From contig NZ_PTJA01000001.1 in the NCBI RefSeq assembly GCF_002934545.1, forward strand, positions 434,001-498,000: a stretch of 64,000 nt of DNA, given 5' to 3'. Position 1 is the first letter of the stretch. The number at the start of each line of letters is the position of its first letter. This document shows, piece by piece, positions 17,378 through 25,784 of the stretch. The DNA is from Lacrimispora xylanisolvens (GTDB taxonomy: Bacteria; Bacillota; Clostridia; Lachnospirales; Lachnospiraceae). The position numbers and the translations under genes were made by a program. The notes below the pieces were generated by a model. The model made no database searches. It was not told where the DNA came from and saw only the letters and a list, made by a program, of their open reading frames with translations.

Positions 17378-17428
17378 GCCTGTCTTTAGAAAAATCTCTT
17401 CTGTTAATCCCTTTGAAAGCATCATATA

Positions 17429-17473
17429 ATGAAAATAAGTTTCATAGTTTTCGTCTCATATTGAAACTATAAT
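17429..17473 (+). promoter_or_regulatory. mur operon promoter with inverted repeats
   Basis: ATGAAA-N5-TTTCAT (17429-17445) and ATAGTTT with AAACTAT (17444-17470) are inverted repeats; the second abuts -10 TATAAT (17468-17473). They are candidate sites for the RpiR-type regulator encoded next. Confidence 0.5.
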
Positions 17474-17551
17474 ACAAACCCGCTAGAATGAGATTCAATA
17501 CAACTGCAAAGTGCATGGAATCCCTTCAGGCTTTTTAGAAAGGAACAGAGA

Positions 17552-18400
17552 ATGAAAGGTCTGCTTGTAAGAATTGATGACTATGTTCAAAATGCCGGAG
17601 AGGCCGAAAAACAACTGATCAGCCGGCTTCAGAGAAATCCGGAATCTGTGTTAAGGAAGACCATTAAGGAGATTGCAAAAGAAACCTACACTTCCCCCGC
17701 AACCATTGTCCGGCTGTGTAAAAAGCTGGGCTGCAAAGGTTATAAAGACTTTCAGAGTACTCTTGCCTACGAGGTGGCTTTATTTCGGGAAAGCCGGGAC
17801 ATTGCATTTCAGAAGATTACCCAGAAGGACACGGTGGAAGACATTATTTACAAGGTAACAAAGAAAAACATCGAGTCACTGGAAACAACAAGAAAGCTTC
17901 TGGAACCTAAGACGATCACTTCCTGTGTGAAGCTTTTGGAAACCAGCAGAACCGTTTCCCTGTTTGGACTTGGCACCTCACTTCTGGTGGCAAGGGATTT
18001 ATATCTTAAGCTTTTAAGGGCAGATGTGATCTGCAATTTATGTGATGACTGGCATGCCCAGTTTTTAACAGCAAGAAATTTACGAGCCGGAGATGTGGCA
18101 ATTGTTATCAGCTATTCCGGTCTGACAGAAGAAATGCTTCAGTGCGCCAAAGAAGCAAAGGCCAATGGTGCAAAGGTAATTGCCATTACCAGGGCTGTAG
18201 AGTCAAAGCTTGCGGCAGAAGCAGATTATGTTTTGCCTGTAGCTGCGACGGAGCTTATTCACAGAAGCGGAGCCATGTCTTCCAGAATTTCCCAGCTGAA
18301 TGTGGTAGATGTGCTGTTTACTGCTTACGTAAATCGGAATTACGAGTTCTGCATGAACCAGTTTGGCAGAACCCATATACAGAAGGACGGAGGAACATAA
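17552..18400 (+). CDS. RpiR/MurR family regulator with SIS domain
   Basis: 282 residues: an N-terminal RpiR helix-turn-helix (about 1-75, with TYTSPATIVRLCKKLGCKGY) and a C-terminal sugar-isomerase (SIS) domain (about 110-265, VIVISYSGLTEE). Such proteins bind phosphosugars and control sugar catabolic operons. It is the first gene of a run with murQ, murP and mupG (3-bp gap to murQ), so MurNAc-6-phosphate is the likely effector, as for MurR. Whether it represses or activates is not visible. AAAGGA lies 8 bp before the ATG. Confidence 0.85.
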   Translation: MKGLLVRIDDYVQNAGEAEKQLISRLQRNPESVLRKTIKEIAKETYTSPATIVRLCKKLGCKGYKDFQSTLAYEVALFRESRDIAFQKITQKDTVEDIIYKVTKKNIESLETTRKLLEPKTITSCVKLLETSRTVSLFGLGTSLLVARDLYLKLLRADVICNLCDDWHAQFLTARNLRAGDVAIVISYSGLTEEMLQCAKEAKANGAKVIAITRAVESKLAAEADYVLPVAATELIHRSGAMSSRISQLNVVDVLFTAYVNRNYEFCMNQFGRTHIQKDGGT

Positions 18401-18403
18401 AAG

Positions 18404-19297
18404 ATGATTGATTTATCAAAACTGACAACCGAGTCAAGAAACCCGGATACTATGGGGTTAGACGAGATGACTCCCACTCAAATTGCCCGGATTATGAACC
18501 AGGAGGATGGTGCTGTTATTAAGGCAATCGGGGATGTAATCCCTCAGATCGCACAGGCGATTGAATGGGCGACGGAAAGCCTGAAATCAGGAGGCAGAAT
18601 CATCTATGTGGGAGCGGGAACATCAGGCCGCCTGGGAGTACTTGATGCAGTGGAATGTCCTCCTACCTTTGGCGTGCCGCCACAGATGGTTGTGGGTCTG
18701 ATTGCAGGAGGTGAAAAAGCATTCGTAGAGGCAGTGGAAGGCGCGGAAGACAGTGAAACCCTGTGCAAAGAGGAATTAAAAGCCATCTGGCTGTCAAAGG
18801 AAGATATCGTAATAGGTCTTGCTGCATCCGGCAGAACGCCTTATGTCATTCATGGACTCCGGTATGCACGTTCCATTGGCTGTAAAACCGTAGCCATTTC
18901 ATGCAACAGGAATTCTGACATTGGAAAGGAAGCAATGTTAGCCATTGAACCGGTCACCGGACCGGAAGTACTTACCGGCTCCACCAGACTGAAAGCAGGA
19001 ACTGCTCAGAAAATGGTTTTAAACATGATATCAACCGGAAGCATGATTGGAATCGGAAAGGTCTATCAGAATTTAATGGTGGATGTCAGACAGAGCAATG
19101 AAAAGCTGGTAGTGAGATCACAAAATATTGTGATGACTGCAACCGGGTGTGAGAGAGAGGAAGCAAAAGAGGTACTGGAACAGGCAGACGGTCATGTGAA
19201 AACAGCAGTAATTATGATTTTATCTGATTGTGATGCCAGCGAAGCGAGAGAAAAGCTGTTAAAAGCAGGCGGGAATGTCCGTCAGGCTTTGAAATAG
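18404..19297 (+). CDS. murQ: N-acetylmuramic acid 6-phosphate etherase
   Basis: 297 residues, the normal MurQ length. The SIS-fold signature GAGTSGRLGVLDAVECPP includes the conserved catalytic glutamate (ECPP), and SGRTPYVIHGL and GSTRLKAGTAQK follow. MurQ cleaves the lactyl ether of MurNAc-6-phosphate to GlcNAc-6-phosphate and D-lactate in the cytosol, a peptidoglycan recycling step. The C-terminal UBA-like segment (about 235-297) is present. GGAGG precedes the ATG at 18404, three bases after the regulator stop. Confidence 0.95.
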   Translation: MIDLSKLTTESRNPDTMGLDEMTPTQIARIMNQEDGAVIKAIGDVIPQIAQAIEWATESLKSGGRIIYVGAGTSGRLGVLDAVECPPTFGVPPQMVVGLIAGGEKAFVEAVEGAEDSETLCKEELKAIWLSKEDIVIGLAASGRTPYVIHGLRYARSIGCKTVAISCNRNSDIGKEAMLAIEPVTGPEVLTGSTRLKAGTAQKMVLNMISTGSMIGIGKVYQNLMVDVRQSNEKLVVRSQNIVMTATGCEREEAKEVLEQADGHVKTAVIMILSDCDASEAREKLLKAGGNVRQALK

Positions 19298-19366
19298 AAT
19301 AAGAAAGGGGGCTTTGGTTTACCAGCTAAGCCGGAACTATAAAATTATCATTAAAGGAGGAGAACA

Positions 19367-20803
19367 ATGGATTACAAGCAAGTCAGTGAAGAACTGTTAT
19401 CACTGTTGGGAGGAAAAACCAACATTACATCCAATGCTGCATGTATGACAAGGCTTCGCATCGGGGTGAAAGATTTATCAAAAGTGGATTTAGAGCAGTT
19501 AAAGAAGGTGGAGGGAGTTCTTGGCGTAGTAGAAAGCAATACCCTTCAGATCGTCTTTGGTCCTGGCAAGGTAAACAAAGTGTTAGAAGAATTTTATAAG
19601 CTTACAGGACTTCCCAAAGGTCAGGCAGATGACGGGGAGAATGGTGCAGATATTAATACAGTTACAAGAGAAAACAAAGAACTGCAAAAGGCAAAATACG
19701 ACAAACCAGTTCAGAGATTCTTAAAGAAAATTGCCAATATTTTCGTAGCACTTCTGCCAGGAATCATCGCAGCAGGTTTAATTAACGGTATCTGCAATGT
19801 TATCAATGTTTCTACACACGGAGCACTTGCAGGAGTTTGGTGGTTCGCCTGCATCAGAACCATGGGCTGGGCTTTGTTTGCCTACCTTCCTATTCTGGTA
19901 GGTTACAATGCAGCAAGAGAGTTCGGTGGCTCCGGAGCACTGGGCGCCATTGCAGGAGCGATGTCCATAGCCAATGCAGGCATGCCGCTTCTTGCAACCA
20001 TTAATGAAAAGCAGATTCTTCTGCCAATTACCAACGCCCCGTTTAACCCCGCTTCCGGAGGTCTTTTAGCAGCGTTAATTGCAGGTATGTTTTTTGCAGA
20101 ACTGGAGAAACGGATCAGAAAGCACATGCCGGATTTAATTGATACCTTTATCAGTCCTCTTCTGGTGCTGATCATTGGCGGAATTGTTGCTTTGTTAGTT
20201 ATTCAGCCGCTGGGAGCCGGACTGACCAAGGTGATCTTTGCAGTATTAAGCTTTGCATATGAGAAAATGGGAGTTGTAGGCGGTTATATTCTTTCTGCGG
20301 GCTTCCTCCCTCTGGTAGCAGTTGGACTGCATCAGGCACTGACGCCCATTCATGCCATGTTAAATGACCCGGCTGGTGCCACAGGCGGCATCAATTATCT
20401 GCTCCCCATCTTAATGATGGCAGGAGGCGGTCAGGTTGGAGCCGGAATTGCTCTTTATGTGAAAACAAAAAACAAGAAATTAAAAAGATACATAAGAGAC
20501 TCCATACCAGTAGGAATTCTTGGAATCGGAGAACCAATGATGTACGCAGTTACCCTGCCTCTTGGCAGATCATTTTTAACTGCCTGTATCGGCAGCGGCT
20601 TCGGAGGAGCGCTGGCAGCTCTTCTTCATCTGGGAACTGTTTCCCAGGGAGTTTCCGGTCTGTTCGGGCTTCTCATTGTAAAACCGGGCCAGCAGCTGTC
20701 CTTTATACTGGCTATGCTGGTAGCTTACGCAGGCGGATTTTTAGTAACTTACTTCTTTGGCGTAGATGAAAACAGAATCAATGAGGTATACGGAGAGGAA
20801 TAA
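19367..20803 (+). CDS. murP: PTS EIIBC component for MurNAc-type sugars
   Basis: 478 residues. An N-terminal EIIB domain (about 1-85) carries the phosphocysteine at residue 26 in NAACMTRLRIGV; a glucose-superfamily EIIC domain (about 115-470) with about 10 hydrophobic segments follows, including GIGEPMMYAVTLP. No EIIA domain is fused, so an EIIA from elsewhere is needed, as for MurP. It imports and phosphorylates MurNAc or a MurNAc-GlcNAc disaccharide at the membrane. The assignment rests on the murQ and mupG neighbours. AAAGGAGG precedes the ATG. Confidence 0.9.
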   Translation: MDYKQVSEELLSLLGGKTNITSNAACMTRLRIGVKDLSKVDLEQLKKVEGVLGVVESNTLQIVFGPGKVNKVLEEFYKLTGLPKGQADDGENGADINTVTRENKELQKAKYDKPVQRFLKKIANIFVALLPGIIAAGLINGICNVINVSTHGALAGVWWFACIRTMGWALFAYLPILVGYNAAREFGGSGALGAIAGAMSIANAGMPLLATINEKQILLPITNAPFNPASGGLLAALIAGMFFAELEKRIRKHMPDLIDTFISPLLVLIIGGIVALLVIQPLGAGLTKVIFAVLSFAYEKMGVVGGYILSAGFLPLVAVGLHQALTPIHAMLNDPAGATGGINYLLPILMMAGGGQVGAGIALYVKTKNKKLKRYIRDSIPVGILGIGEPMMYAVTLPLGRSFLTACIGSGFGGALAALLHLGTVSQGVSGLFGLLIVKPGQQLSFILAMLVAYAGGFLVTYFFGVDENRINEVYGEE

Positions 20804-21861
20804 TGAAAACTGGAATTTCCATTTACTTCTCCAGCGGTATGGAGAAGAATGAAACACTGATTAAAAAAGCGGTAAAAAACGGAGTCACCTATGCATTTAC
20901 CTCTCTCCACATACCGGAAGAGACAGGGGTGGATTATGGCAGGAGCATCAGGCAGCTTTTAGACTGCTGCAGGGAAGAAAAATTAAACCTGATTGCAGAT
21001 GTGGGACCGGAAACCTATGAAAAGCTGGGTGTTGCCAGCATGGAAGAATTAAAATCCTTAGGAATCACCCATGTCAGGCTGGATTATGGCTTTTCCCCCA
21101 GGGAAGTGGTTGAAATATCCAAACACTTTTATGTTGTTTTTAATGCCTCCACCATTATGGAGGAGGAACTTTTGGAATGGAAGCAGTGTGGGGCTGATTT
21201 TACTAAATTTGCAGCCTGCCATAACTTTTATCCCAAACAGTTTACCGCCTTGTCTTTAAGACAGGTGAGGGAAATCAACAACCGTTTAAAGTATCTGGGA
21301 TTTACAACCATGGCATTTGTGCCGGGTAACTTGACGCTCAGAGGACCGCTTTTTGAAGGATTACCAACCGTGGAAGACCACAGAAGCCGAATGGATGAGG
21401 TGGCTTATAACATGCTGGAGCTTTCCATGGAGGGAGGCTGTGATGTGGTGCTGGTTGGAGATGTGGACATCAGAGAGAAGGACTGGGAAGCTGTAAAATG
21501 CATCAGTCAGGGTTATGTGGAACTGAGGACCGACTTATTACCAGGCTACGAATTTGTCAGAGATCAGATTCATCATGACAGGCCCGATTCCAGTGAATAT
21601 CTGTTCCGCTCCCAGGAATCCAGATTGTATCAACAGGTGATTGAAGCGGAAGAAAGAGAAAACGGGATGCCGATCAGAAAAGCAGGAAGTATCTCCATCT
21701 CTAATAAAAAATATTTGAGGTATATGGGGGAGCTTGAAATTGCACGTGTGGATCTTCCCATGGATGAACGTTTGAATGTAATCGGGCAGATAAAGGAAAA
21801 GGATATGAAATATCTAACGTACGTTCAGAAAGGTTTTGGAGTTAAGCTGATATTAGATTGA
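20803..21861 (+). CDS. mupG: MupG family (DUF871) 6-phospho-N-acetylmuramidase
   Basis: 352 residues; its ATG overlaps the murP stop by one base (TAATG), indicating translational coupling. DUF871 proteins have an N-terminal TIM barrel (about 1-235, GISIYFSSGMEKNE and HNFYPKQFTALS visible) and a C-terminal cyclophilin-like domain. The characterised S. aureus member cleaves MurNAc-6P-GlcNAc in the cytosol, releasing MurNAc-6P for MurQ. Its place after murP suggests the transporter brings in the disaccharide. I know of no close alternative function in this family. Confidence 0.88.
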   Translation: MKTGISIYFSSGMEKNETLIKKAVKNGVTYAFTSLHIPEETGVDYGRSIRQLLDCCREEKLNLIADVGPETYEKLGVASMEELKSLGITHVRLDYGFSPREVVEISKHFYVVFNASTIMEEELLEWKQCGADFTKFAACHNFYPKQFTALSLRQVREINNRLKYLGFTTMAFVPGNLTLRGPLFEGLPTVEDHRSRMDEVAYNMLELSMEGGCDVVLVGDVDIREKDWEAVKCISQGYVELRTDLLPGYEFVRDQIHHDRPDSSEYLFRSQESRLYQQVIEAEERENGMPIRKAGSISISNKKYLRYMGELEIARVDLPMDERLNVIGQIKEKDMKYLTYVQKGFGVKLILD

Positions 21862-21873
21862 GGAAACTCAAAA

Positions 21874-21923
21874 AAATCAGACCGGAGAAAAAGACATTGG
21901 CTGTCTTTTCTCCGGTCTGATTT
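21874..21923. terminator. Bidirectional terminator between mupG and MocR genes
   Basis: A stem of about 22 bp with one bulged A (21874-21896 with 21902-21923) and a 5-nt loop. A-rich on the left and T-rich on the right, serving both converging genes. Confidence 0.88.
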
Positions 21924-21935
21924 AATACGTTCCCT

Positions 21936-23327
21936 TTATTTCGATCCCTTTCCCATCAACGATTTCAATGCCGCTACGCCATCCAGTATTTCCTTTTCAC
22001 TTAAATGACCGTAGCCCAATAATAATTTATTTGTATGTAAATTTTCATCATTGCAGTACTGGGAGACAGTCTGTATTTGAATGCCGTTTTTTTTGCAGTC
22101 TGAAACAAAATCATTTCCAAAATTCATATCCGGAAATTCGAGAGCCACATGAAGTCCCGATTCATCGCCCCAGGAATTAACCTTATTGCCAAATGCCTCC
22201 TTCGCCGCTGTCAGAAGGGTTTCGCGCTTCTTTGCATACACTTTGCGCATACGCCCAATGTGATGATCCATTTTCCTGCTCTTTAAAAATTCCGTAAGAG
22301 CGATCTGCTCTAAAACGGGATTCTGAACATCCAGATAATTCCGGTAATGCCTCCATTTTTCCTGCAGCACTTTAGGAATCACTGCAAATCCGATTCTCAG
22401 GGCAGGAAACAGAGTTTTGCTAAAGGTTCCCACATAGATGACCCTGGAGGGATCCATGGAGTAAAGAGGGGTTACCGGTGAACCGCTATAGCGGTATTCA
22501 CTGTCGTAATCATCCTCAATAATATAGTAATCTTTTTCTGCTGCCAACCGAATAAGGGCTGTGCGGCGTGCAGCAGGCAGAATACTGCCTAAGGGAAACT
22601 GGTGGGAAGGAGTAACATATACGGCAGATAAATCCATTGTTTTAATCCATGATTCATCGGCACCCTGCCGGTCAACAGGCATGTAGCACAGAGGATAATT
22701 CCGGTCATTTATGACAGTACGAATCCCTGGGTGGGAAGGATTCTCTAACGCAAAAGGCCGTCCTTTTTTATATAAAATATCCACCAGCAAATAGAATGCC
22801 TGGGTTGCTCCTGAGGTAATAAACAGATCTTCCGGATCAACCTCCATGCTTCTGCTGCGCATCAGCCACCTGGATATCTCGATACATAAAGGTTCATATC
22901 CTTTTGGACCGCTGTATTCCAGCTGATGCACAGAAAGACTATTCAATGCTTTGTGAATCATCTGGCTCCAGGAAGAACACGGAAAAAGTGACAGATCCGG
23001 CTGTCCGGTTTTAAAATTCCAACGAATCACCGGCTCGCTTTTTTCTGTAATCTGGGTGCTTTCTGGACTTCCTGGTATCATATGCAGCCCTTCTGACACC
23101 CTTGATGGAGCACCCTGCCGGCTGATAATGAACCCCTCTGTCAACAGCATGTCATAGGCTTCACATACAGTATTGCGTGAGGTTCCCAACCCTTTTGCAA
23201 GTTCCCTGGTGGAGGGAAGTGGTTCGCCTGGAACAATCTCTCCTGTTAAAATCCGTTTCCGGAGGGAAAGGAAAATCTGGCGTGCCAGACTAATTTCGCT
23301 GTTGGTGCATAATTCAATTCCCCACAT
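21936..23327 (-). CDS. MocR/PdxR family regulator (GntR HTH fused to aminotransferase domain)
   Basis: 463 residues from ATG 23327 (MWGIELCTNS), where AAAGG precedes the ATG by about 7 bp. A GntR winged helix (about 10-75, LPSTRELAKGLGTSRNT) is joined to a fold-type I aminotransferase-like domain (about 110-460) with the PLP lysine in GTFSKTLFPALRIGF and the aspartate in IIEDDYDSEYRY. MocR proteins use PLP or its amino-acid adducts as effector. The gene is divergent from an EamA transporter and a B3/4 protein, its probable targets. Regulation of B6 synthesis is another common role but no pdx gene is near. Confidence 0.9.
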   Translation of the reverse strand: MWGIELCTNSEISLARQIFLSLRKRILTGEIVPGEPLPSTRELAKGLGTSRNTVCEAYDMLLTEGFIISRQGAPSRVSEGLHMIPGSPESTQITEKSEPVIRWNFKTGQPDLSLFPCSSWSQMIHKALNSLSVHQLEYSGPKGYEPLCIEISRWLMRSRSMEVDPEDLFITSGATQAFYLLVDILYKKGRPFALENPSHPGIRTVINDRNYPLCYMPVDRQGADESWIKTMDLSAVYVTPSHQFPLGSILPAARRTALIRLAAEKDYYIIEDDYDSEYRYSGSPVTPLYSMDPSRVIYVGTFSKTLFPALRIGFAVIPKVLQEKWRHYRNYLDVQNPVLEQIALTEFLKSRKMDHHIGRMRKVYAKKRETLLTAAKEAFGNKVNSWGDESGLHVALEFPDMNFGNDFVSDCKKNGIQIQTVSQYCNDENLHTNKLLLGYGHLSEKEILDGVAALKSLMGKGSK

Positions 23328-23364
23328 AATATTTCCTTTCACTGGACCATTGAAAATAAGTCTT

Positions 23365-23388
23365 AACTGGCTCTTACCATAGCCAGTT
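23365..23388. promoter_or_regulatory. Inverted repeat in the MocR/EamA divergent region
   Basis: AACTGGCT (23365-23372) and AGCCAGTT (23381-23388) are perfect 8-bp arms around 8 bp. A nearby ACTGG-ACCAT (from 23341) resembles one arm. Candidate MocR operator. Confidence 0.5.
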
Positions 23389-23448
23389 CCTTACGATATC
23401 ATTATAGCAAATATCTGCTGTATTGCAATGCTGTGTGAAAGGGAAGAG

Positions 23449-24375
23449 ATGAAAAATATTTCTGGAAAAATTTATTTAATGCTTGGATTTTCCTTAGCCG
23501 GGACTTCCGTTGTTACTGGATCAGTGCTTACGGAAAGTCTGAATGGACGCGTGATAACACCGATCAGCTTAGGGATTATGCTTATATGTCTGTTCCCTTT
23601 TTATGGAGTCAGGTCTATTCGTACGGCTGCCCGCCTAAAGAAAAGGGATCTGGCAGTTTTTACGTTGCAGGCGGGCTTTGGGATTGTTTTATTCCGCCTG
23701 TTCCTTTTGACAGGCGTGGGTCTGACAAGCACTGTGGAAGCCGGTATCTTAACTGGTACAACACCAGCGATTACCTCTATTCTGGCATTTCTGGTATTAA
23801 AAGAAACCTGCCATAGCTGGACTGTATCTGGCATTGCCAGCAGCGTGTTGGGAATTATACTGATACAGAATAGTCCACAGAATTTAGCTGTATTTTCTAT
23901 AAGCCATGCCGCTGGAAATTTACTGGTTCTCTGTGCTGCGGCAAGTGAATCAACATTCAATATTATCTCAAGAAAATACAGGGAAGAGGGTAATGATACA
24001 GAATTACGTTTGGTTCCGCCTATGATACAAATGTATCTGGTATCATTAATTGCCTTTTTATTATCTCTGATCCCTGGTTTTTATAAGATGCCTGTAGCGT
24101 TACTTTCTGACATTGGCTGGAAGGAATGGCTGGCACTTGGCTGGTACGGTCTGGTGGTTACTGCCTTGGCTTTTATATTCTTCTTTGAGGGAGTCAGGCG
24201 CACGGATGCATATACGACAGCTGCATTTTCAGGTATGATTCCCCTGACCTCCATGCTGCTGTCACTGTTTTTCCTGAAAGAACCAATTGGTCTGAATCAA
24301 TGGGCTGGGGGAGGTTTTATTATTTTAAGCATGCTTTTAATCGGACGGCAGTCACAAAAAAGGAGGCAATTATGA
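23449..24375 (+). CDS. EamA/DMT family transporter
   Basis: 308 residues from ATG 23449, chosen since AAAGGG is about 6 bp upstream; an ATG at 23428 is in frame but lacks a site. Ten hydrophobic segments in two EamA repeats (about 5-140 and 150-300) are visible, with the typical end-of-repeat segments LKETCHSW and LKEPIGLNQW. Members export or import amino acids and metabolites. The stop overlaps the next gene's ATG (ATGA), so the two are translationally coupled. The substrate is unknown. Confidence 0.85.
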   Translation: MKNISGKIYLMLGFSLAGTSVVTGSVLTESLNGRVITPISLGIMLICLFPFYGVRSIRTAARLKKRDLAVFTLQAGFGIVLFRLFLLTGVGLTSTVEAGILTGTTPAITSILAFLVLKETCHSWTVSGIASSVLGIILIQNSPQNLAVFSISHAAGNLLVLCAAASESTFNIISRKYREEGNDTELRLVPPMIQMYLVSLIAFLLSLIPGFYKMPVALLSDIGWKEWLALGWYGLVVTALAFIFFFEGVRRTDAYTTAAFSGMIPLTSMLLSLFFLKEPIGLNQWAGGGFIILSMLLIGRQSQKRRQL

Positions 24376-25049
24376 TTATATTTGAAGAAAGCGTAGAAAA
24401 AATTTATCCTGGCACTCATTTAGGAGTCCTGATTGTAAAAGGAATTACACAAAAAGCAGAATGCAAAAAAGAAGATGAGGCCGCATTTTTAAATGCGCTG
24501 AGGAAGAAATATGAGGGGGTTACCAGAAAAGAATTAAAAAAACAAAGTCCTGTTGATGCCTACGCAGCCTATTACAAAAGGTTTGGACAAAGCTATCATC
24601 TGCTGGCACAGCTTGATTCCATGCTAAAAGGGGAAAAAACATGCGTTTATAAATCACCTTTGCTTCAGTCCATGTTTTTTAATGAGCTGGAAAGTATGCT
24701 GCTGACTGCCGGTCATGATTTAAACAAGCTGAAGCTACCACTTCACTTAAATCTTGCAGCAGGAACTGAATGCTACCAGTCTATTTCCGGAAGAGAATTG
24801 ACCGCAGCAGCAGGTGATATGATAATGAGTGACAGCACCAGAGTGTTTTCCAGTATTTTAAAAGGGCCGGACTATGATACCAGATTAACTCCGGATACAA
24901 GGGACGTTCTGTTTACAATCTATGCGCCTCCGGGGATTGATGCCTTTAAAGTAAAGACTGCGCTGATAAGACTGGAAGAGAGAATCCGTGCGTTTGCGCC
25001 GGGTTCGAAAACGGAGATACTGCAGGTTCTGACAGTTATGAGTCGTTAA
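24372..25049 (+). CDS. B3/4 domain protein (phenylalanyl-tRNA synthetase beta editing-domain-like)
   Basis: 225 residues from ATG 24372, with AGGAGG upstream inside the EamA gene. The fold resembles the B3/4 editing module of PheT: KQSPVDAYAAYYKRFG and a central PLHLNLAAGTECYQSISG region are typical of stand-alone members. These may deacylate mischarged tRNA or bind amino-acid-like ligands; no activity is established that I can name for this subgroup. The ATGA overlap with the EamA gene and the divergent MocR regulator suggest it works with an amino-acid-like substrate. Confidence 0.75.
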   Translation: MIIFEESVEKIYPGTHLGVLIVKGITQKAECKKEDEAAFLNALRKKYEGVTRKELKKQSPVDAYAAYYKRFGQSYHLLAQLDSMLKGEKTCVYKSPLLQSMFFNELESMLLTAGHDLNKLKLPLHLNLAAGTECYQSISGRELTAAAGDMIMSDSTRVFSSILKGPDYDTRLTPDTRDVLFTIYAPPGIDAFKVKTALIRLEERIRAFAPGSKTEILQVLTVMSR

Positions 25050-25073
25050 TAAATGTGAAAAAAATCTCATTGG

Positions 25074-25102
25074 TTGACAAATGAGATTGTATGAGAGATA
25101 CT
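25074..25102 (+). promoter_or_regulatory. Promoter of the rubredoxin-like gene
   Basis: TTGACA (25074-25079), 17-bp spacer, GATACT (25097-25102). The 5' leader of about 45 nt is A/T-rich. Confidence 0.6.
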
Positions 25103-25153
25103 AATAGTAATTTTTGAGTATTGATAAAAATAATTATTTAGGAGGCATGTTAT

Positions 25154-25486
25154 ATGAAATTATTTAAATGTACTGTATGCGGCTATGTTCATGAAGGAGA
25201 GACCGCTCCGGAAGTTTGCCCGAAATGTAAAGTGGGAGCAGAGAAGTTTGAAGAACTCAGTGAAGAAGATGCTGAAAAAATATACCGTTCTGATCGTACC
25301 AACGCCATTCACATGGAAGTGATCACATTAGCAGAGAAGATGATCGCATTATGCAAAGAAGGTATTGAGGATAACTTAGATCCCAAATGTGTATCAGCAT
25401 TCACACAGGCCAAGGATGAAGCATGGGTTATTAAGCAGAGATCCAAAACAGAGCTTGCAGGTCATATGAAGTTAGGAAAATACTAG
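25154..25486 (+). CDS. Rubredoxin-domain protein with helical C-terminus
   Basis: 110 residues. The first 40 form a short rubredoxin-type knuckle pair: CTVCGYVHEG and CPKCKVGAEKF, four cysteines for one iron. The remaining 70 residues are helical and have no ferritin-like iron ligands I can see, so this is not a full rubrerythrin. Such proteins serve as electron carriers in anaerobic oxidative-stress defence. It has its own promoter, with AGGAGG before the ATG, and lies 298 bp upstream of the xanthine dehydrogenase genes, which have a separate promoter. Confidence 0.82.
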   Translation: MKLFKCTVCGYVHEGETAPEVCPKCKVGAEKFEELSEEDAEKIYRSDRTNAIHMEVITLAEKMIALCKEGIEDNLDPKCVSAFTQAKDEAWVIKQRSKTELAGHMKLGKY

Positions 25487-25503
25487 AAATCAGAAAAAAT
25501 TTA

Positions 25504-25531
25504 TTGACTATCTGGTATAATCCGTTATAAT
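25504..25531 (+). promoter_or_regulatory. Promoter of the xanthine dehydrogenase leader
   Basis: TTGACT (25504-25509), 16-bp spacer, TATAAT (25526-25531), placing the start near 25538, about 30 nt before the riboswitch aptamer. Confidence 0.65.
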
Positions 25532-25566
25532 TATTTGTAAAGATACAAAGAAGTATTTGAATATGG

Positions 25567-25690
25567 ACTGCTTCTTGTATAAGCTCATTAATATGGTTTG
25601 AGCGTCTCGACCAGGCGACCTTAAATTGCCCTAGGCTACATGAGCACAGACTGAACTGCCGCTTCAAAGGAAGCAGTTGTTTTGTGTGTG
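25567..25690 (+). promoter_or_regulatory. Purine (guanine-class) riboswitch variant upstream of xanthine dehydrogenase
   Basis: The leader aligns to the guanine riboswitch without gaps from P1 through position 54. P1 is 25572-25579 with 25637-25644 (one mismatch). J1/2 is TATAA. P2 arms are 7 nt each (25583-25589, 25597-25603) with loop AAUAUGG. J2/3 is GUCUCGA (25604-25610), and L3 is CCUUAAA (25619-25625). The L2 GG and L3 CC needed for loop-loop docking are kept, and C25636 matches the ligand-pairing C74. Two deviations: position 51 is G (25609) instead of U, and P3 has an asymmetric bulge (extra bases 25631-25633). GAAGCAGT (25670-25677) can pair with 25654-25665 or with the 5' flank 25567-25574, a plausible switching platform followed by T-rich sequence. 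Confidence 0.85.
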
Positions 25691-25784
25691 TTTCGTGTGC
25701 CTGGGGCTTTTTTTTATCCAATTGCCCGAAGAAATGCATGCAGACCAGCGGCAAAAACAGGAATGAAAAGGAGTAAGGAAAGGT

